Origin: Flavivirga algicola
GTDB lineage: Bacteria > Bacteroidota > Bacteroidia > Flavobacteriales > Flavobacteriaceae
NCBI RefSeq assembly: GCF_012910715.1
Contig: NZ_JABBHF010000018.1
Coordinates: forward strand, 22,430 to 86,429
Direction of reading: 5' to 3'
DNA length: 64,000 nucleotides
Positions 61,501-64,000 of the stretch are shown in pieces (the first letter of the stretch is position 1; every line of letters begins with the position of its first letter). The notes beneath the pieces are model-generated. The model was not told where the DNA came from, made no database searches, and saw only the letters and a list, made by a program, of their open reading frames with translations. The translations under genes were made by a program, and so were the position numbers.

Positions 61501-64000
61501 ATTATCTGGCGCACATGCATACGGTGTTGCTGTACCTGACACCGTTAAAAGTGTAGGTTCTGTAACTGGTACCACAGATGTATCGAAACATCCTCTACCA
61601 GAATTTACTCGTACGGTATAGTTTCCAGCAACCAATCCTGTAAAAATATTTGAGGTTTGTGGCGCTACTACAATAGGAGCCGTTATCTCATATGTATAAA
61701 CTGGATTATCATTACTTACTGGTAAGTTTACTGTAATTGAACCATCGTTCCCACCATTACAGCTCACATTCACAACATCTGTCGTGAATGTAACTGGCGT
61801 AGCAGCAGATAACGTTACTGTAACATCATTTGTACATGTCGTTACTGTATCTGTTATTTCAATAGTATAAGTACCTGAAGGTACACCTGAGAATACATTA
61901 CCAGCTAAACTTATGGATACTGGATTTGGACTTATAGTATAATCATAAGATCCTGAACCTCCGAACGGTGTTACTGTTATTACACCATCATCATCAGAAC
62001 AGCCAGGCAATGTTGTTATTGCTGGGGTTAATCCTAAAGGTTCATAAACTGTTACTGGAGTACTGGTCGCTGTACAACCATTAGCATCTCTCACTGTTAC
62101 TGTATAGCTTCCTGCTGTTGCAACTGTAAATGTTCCACTAGATTGGAAACCAGTTCCTATAGAATATTCTAAAGGAGCTACACCTGTACTACTTGTTACC
62201 GTAAAAGTAAACGGGTCTGCCCCTGCTATACATGAAGCCATCGCAGGAACTGTTACAGTTGGTAACGGATCGTTAATAATAGTAACGGTATCCATTTCTG
62301 GACAACCATTTTGGTCTAAAACATACACATCCCAGACTAAATCTGTTCCTAAATTTGTATCAACCGTTAAAATATTATTAGTACCGTATGCTGCTGGTAG
62401 TGGAGCCGCTGCTCCTGATACTACTGCCGCATAGGTATAAGGGCTTGTTCCATCTGATGCTGTAACTGTAATCTGTGAGTTATAATTAGTACAGAATACA
62501 TTTGTTGCTGTAGCTGTAAATGATAAAGGAGCTGCTGGTTCCCCAACTGGTACCGTAAACGTATCGGTACAGCCCGTGGTTTCGTCCGTTACAACAATTA
62601 CCTGGTTTCCTGCTGGCAACCCTGTTAAATTAATCGTTGCTGCCGATTGACCTGTTATTGCCGCTCCTGCATTAATGGTGTAGCTATACGTTCCTGCAAA
62701 ATCTCCAACCGTAAAATCCACTGCTCCATCCGAACCACCATTACAGCTTACATCGTTAACCAACACGCCCGAAACCGTAATATTCACTACAGGGTCAACC
62801 GTATATAATTCCTCATAGGTACATCCGTTGGCATCGGTTACCTCAAACAGATAGGTATCTGGGGCTAAACCTGTAAATATTCCGCTTGCTGCCCCCGTTA
62901 CATTCCCTGTGGCACTGGCTGGCGACAAAATAGCATAGGCCAATGGTCCCACGCCGTCTGTAGCCGTTAAGGTAACGGTACTTGTCAATGCCAAACAGGT
63001 CACTGGTGTCGATACAAAATCCAAGTCGGTCGGAGGATCCAAAGCTGGAACGGTTTCTGTAATAGGTGCACTCGTACAGCCATTACTGTCCCTAATTATA
63101 GCGGATACCACGCCTGCCGTATTCGTTGTAAACGTATTGTTCGATGTAAAATTAACCCCGCCGTCAAAACTATACATATATGGGGGCGTACCTGCACCTG
63201 GATCTGGGGTAATCGTTACTGTGGCCGACTGGGTAGCGTTGCCCGCTCCACAGGTCAACCCTTGGGTCAATGCCGCGGTTCCCGTAACACTTGATGGCTC
63301 CGTAATGTTCACTACGGTGGCAGCCGAATCACAGTCCTTGGCATCTCTAACCACTACGTTATATGGCCCTCCTGCTACATTCAATCCATTAAATACATTC
63401 GATGCCTGGAACGTCGCGCCGTTATCTATACTGTATTGGTATGGTGGTACGCCGTTGGAAGCCGTTACTACAATGCTTCCATCTGCTCCTCCTATACAGC
63501 TTACATCCGTATGGACCTCTGTAAGCGTCGGTGTTGATAATGGGTTTACCGTAATGGTATTAGATACTGCCTGACAACCTTGAGAATCCGTCACCCTAAA
63601 CTCATAAGTCCCATCTGTAGTTACTGTATATGGTGATCCTGCAATCACTGCAAACCCGCCACCATTAAAGTTAACCTCAAAGGTCGTATAGGTTCCTGTT
63701 CCTCCGCTTGGCGTCAAGTTGATCGTTCCATCTGGTGTAACCGTACAATCCAAGTCTTTAGTCAGGTTAGCTGACAATAACAATTGCGGCGCTACTACGT
63801 AAGTTGTTGAAGCATCACAACCATTATCATCCTGGATGCTTACCGTATAAGTCCCCGGTGCATTTATTGTAAATGTCGGACTTGCTTGATACCCGCTACC
63901 AATGCTATAGGTTGCTGAGCCATTATAAGTCGTGCCCGATAAGGTTATGCTGAATGGTGATCCCGTATAACATTGCTGTGCCACCGGATTTATTGTCGGT
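58540..64000 (-). CDS. SprB-like giant repeat adhesin with gliding/T9SS type B C-terminal domain, partial
   Basis: SprB-type proteins are very large cell-surface adhesins moved by the gliding motor and exported by T9SS. The frame has no stop to the right edge, giving at least 1,819 codons of the C-terminal part; the start is outside the window. It holds about 21 tandem SprB-like repeats of 75-100 residues, each ending in a D-x-x-G-C motif such as GSYTVTVRDANGC, GNYTVRVNSGRGC and GDYTVTVTDSNGC. The last ~85 residues are the CHU_C gliding-motility domain (FTPNGDGDLDEWGP, FDIFDRYGRAIAT, DGKYNGAELPTGDYWYVL), a type B sorting signal. Its stop overlaps or adjoins the PorP/SprF-like gene start. GC content varies strongly along the repeats. 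Confidence 0.92.
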   Translation of the reverse strand, partial: PTINPVAQQCYTGSPFSITLSGTTYNGSATYSIGSGYQASPTFTINAPGTYTVSIQDDNGCDASTTYVVAPQLLLSANLTKDLDCTVTPDGTINLTPSGGTGTYTTFEVNFNGGGFAVIAGSPYTVTTDGTYEFRVTDSQGCQAVSNTITVNPLSTPTLTEVHTDVSCIGGADGSIVVTASNGVPPYQYSIDNGATFQASNVFNGLNVAGGPYNVVVRDAKDCDSAATVVNITEPSSVTGTAALTQGLTCGAGNATQSATVTITPDPGAGTPPYMYSFDGGVNFTSNNTFTTNTAGVVSAIIRDSNGCTSAPITETVPALDPPTDLDFVSTPVTCLALTSTVTLTATDGVGPLAYAILSPASATGNVTGAASGIFTGLAPDTYLFEVTDANGCTYEELYTVDPVVNITVSGVLVNDVSCNGGSDGAVDFTVGDFAGTYSYTINAGAAITGQSAATINLTGLPAGNQVIVVTDETTGCTDTFTVPVGEPAAPLSFTATATNVFCTNYNSQITVTASDGTSPYTYAAVVSGAAAPLPAAYGTNNILTVDTNLGTDLVWDVYVLDQNGCPEMDTVTIINDPLPTVTVPAMASCIAGADPFTFTVTSSTGVAPLEYSIGTGFQSSGTFTVATAGSYTVTVRDANGCTATSTPVTVYEPLGLTPAITTLPGCSDDDGVITVTPFGGSGSYDYTISPNPVSISLAGNVFSGVPSGTYTIEITDTVTTCTNDVTVTLSAATPVTFTTDVVNVSCNGGNDGSITVNLPVSNDNPVYTYEITAPIVVAPQTSNIFTGLVAGNYTVRVNSGRGCFDTSVVPVTEPTLLTVSGTATPYACAPDNSVNASILTINEGAGTGTAPYTYSIDGTNYFTANTFDIIDTGSPQTINIFVRDDNGCVATNTVAIAPLPALVDASVAIVTPIDCNGTGSVAITVTGGSGNFSYQMLPSGTPQASNTFNITDPGDYYFQVNDLDTGCTIVTPPFTVVPFDTIDAVITATTAVTCFTDTNGTFEINVTGYTGPYNYDILDSTGASVRGITAANTSTNPEVVGGLTGGNYTVVVTETASPFCTTTSNVVTIDSPASALTVTASEAANVTCDNNAGVITAVASGGRIPYEYELTGAATVAYSSNGTFRDLAAGVYTVNVRDAGGCIASDPITLTIPTPIDATVTPSTNLLACFGDNNASITVSLVTGGQGSNYSYTLNMVSPTATSSGPQTSPVFTDLGAGTYNVTVTDGYNCEFNSPNVVINEPTQIETTLAVATTQTCLTSSELTLSATGGTGPYTYSDTPNFVTTLGSFASSVTIPVGVGTHVYYVRDANGCNANASNEIRIDPLPTLVVNLESANPTINCAGDNTGSITATAQGGLGNYVYTLQDGSGTNITPLTQNSTGVFTGLIAGTYQVRVDSDDCLATSALITITEPSAPLEATFVPSAVSCPGSNDGILQINATGGTGLIRYAISPRLDQFFETSTFEDLAPGTYQAIAQDELGCFVFESFTIGAPTPVIVNVVPGSIMPEVCEGDLDGEFSIEISGGQMPYSVALDDINGVYTTGTATQTQFDFANLAGGDHIVFVRDALGCESEWNIDFPESVSINPVANIEYGCTGNLSTNTVTVTADVTDLTELDYSLDGGPYQASNVFVNVPPGLDHFIDVRHTNGCIQRTENFDISQFDPLMLVLEDGELNEIVAVTSGGAEPFEYTLNGESYGSENKFIIYASGDYTVTVTDSNGCVATATRYFEYVDVCISNYFTPNGDGDLDEWGPGCTSQYKDLTFDIFDRYGRAIATLRVGEKWDGKYNGAELPTGDYWYVLKLNDPKDDREFVGHFTLYR
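58801..64000 (-). repeat. About 21 tandem SprB-like repeats within the adhesin gene
   Basis: The coding DNA contains 21 related but divergent units of roughly 230-300 bp each; most encode a Y-T-V-x-V-x-D-x-x-G-C ending. Identity at DNA level is modest, so these are old repeats, unlike the near-identical Kelch repeats at 4600-5418. Confidence 0.85.

Noticed and set aside
63137..63574. 145-codon plus-strand open frame opposite the SprB-like repeats
   Set aside because: It is antisense to a clear repeat-protein gene in a GC-richer stretch, where stops are fewer; no signal peptide, no start context and no family resemblance.

Overview
The window is AT-rich, densely packed chromosomal DNA from a Bacteroidota bacterium, almost certainly a marine member of the Flavobacteriaceae. 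The evidence is type IX secretion and gliding parts (PorQ, a PorP/SprF-like protein, a giant SprB-like repeat protein with a CHU_C-type C-terminus), many lipoproteins with short Bacteroidota-style lipoboxes, a fused E1 alpha/beta 2-oxoacid dehydrogenase, and promoters of the TTG-N17-20-TANNTTTG kind used by the Bacteroidota primary sigma factor. No phage, intact insertion sequence, CRISPR array, tRNA or rRNA gene was found.

Layout. 1-4.3 kb: cmk (cut by the left edge), porQ and lon, all on the minus strand. 4.6-6.8 kb: a Kelch-repeat surface lipoprotein and a frameshifted gene remnant. 6.9-16.5 kb: rhomboid protease, LpxL-like acyltransferase, a sulfatase, glmM, ACP phosphodiesterase, gamma-glutamyltransferase, a small membrane protein and a GH29 fucosidase. 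16.7-28.8 kb: an SH3-like small protein, uvrA, a LOG-family protein, a pseudo-M1 peptidase joined to a barrel-like region, the fused E1 dehydrogenase, and a methyltransferase with a tightly coupled orphan gene. 29-43 kb: a beta-helix/TonB-C fusion, a TlpA-like reductase, pheT, PAP2 phosphatase, a DUF2007 protein, a YbiT-type ABC-F protein, a cysteine-less TlpA-like lipoprotein, two paralogous small lipoproteins, an SDR, the SRP RNA and glutaminyl cyclotransferase.

43.2-48.9 kb: a histidine-utilisation operon (hutH-hutU-hutI, minus strand) faces a divergent LysR gene. The 79-bp gap holds two oppositely oriented, interlocked promoters with a perfect palindrome on the hut -7 element; this is the clearest regulatory structure in the window. 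48.9-49.5 kb: a gene-poor stretch bounded by inverted copies of a REP-like repeat, with a broken gene inside. 49.5-56.3 kb: class V aminotransferase, a DsbD-type reductase and an M16 peptidase. 56.7-64 kb: a cysteine-motif/CarboxypepD_reg membrane protein, the PorP/SprF-like protein, and at least 1,819 codons of the SprB-like protein, which runs off the right edge.

Shared themes are cell-envelope work (secretion, gliding, lipid A, redox control of exported proteins), nutrient acquisition (histidine, fucosylated or sulfated glycans, peptides) and housekeeping. Several proteins keep a fold but have lost catalytic residues (pseudo-M1 peptidase, cysteine-less TlpA-like protein, ABC-F with a degenerate second P-loop). 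No complete new defence or mobile system was identified.
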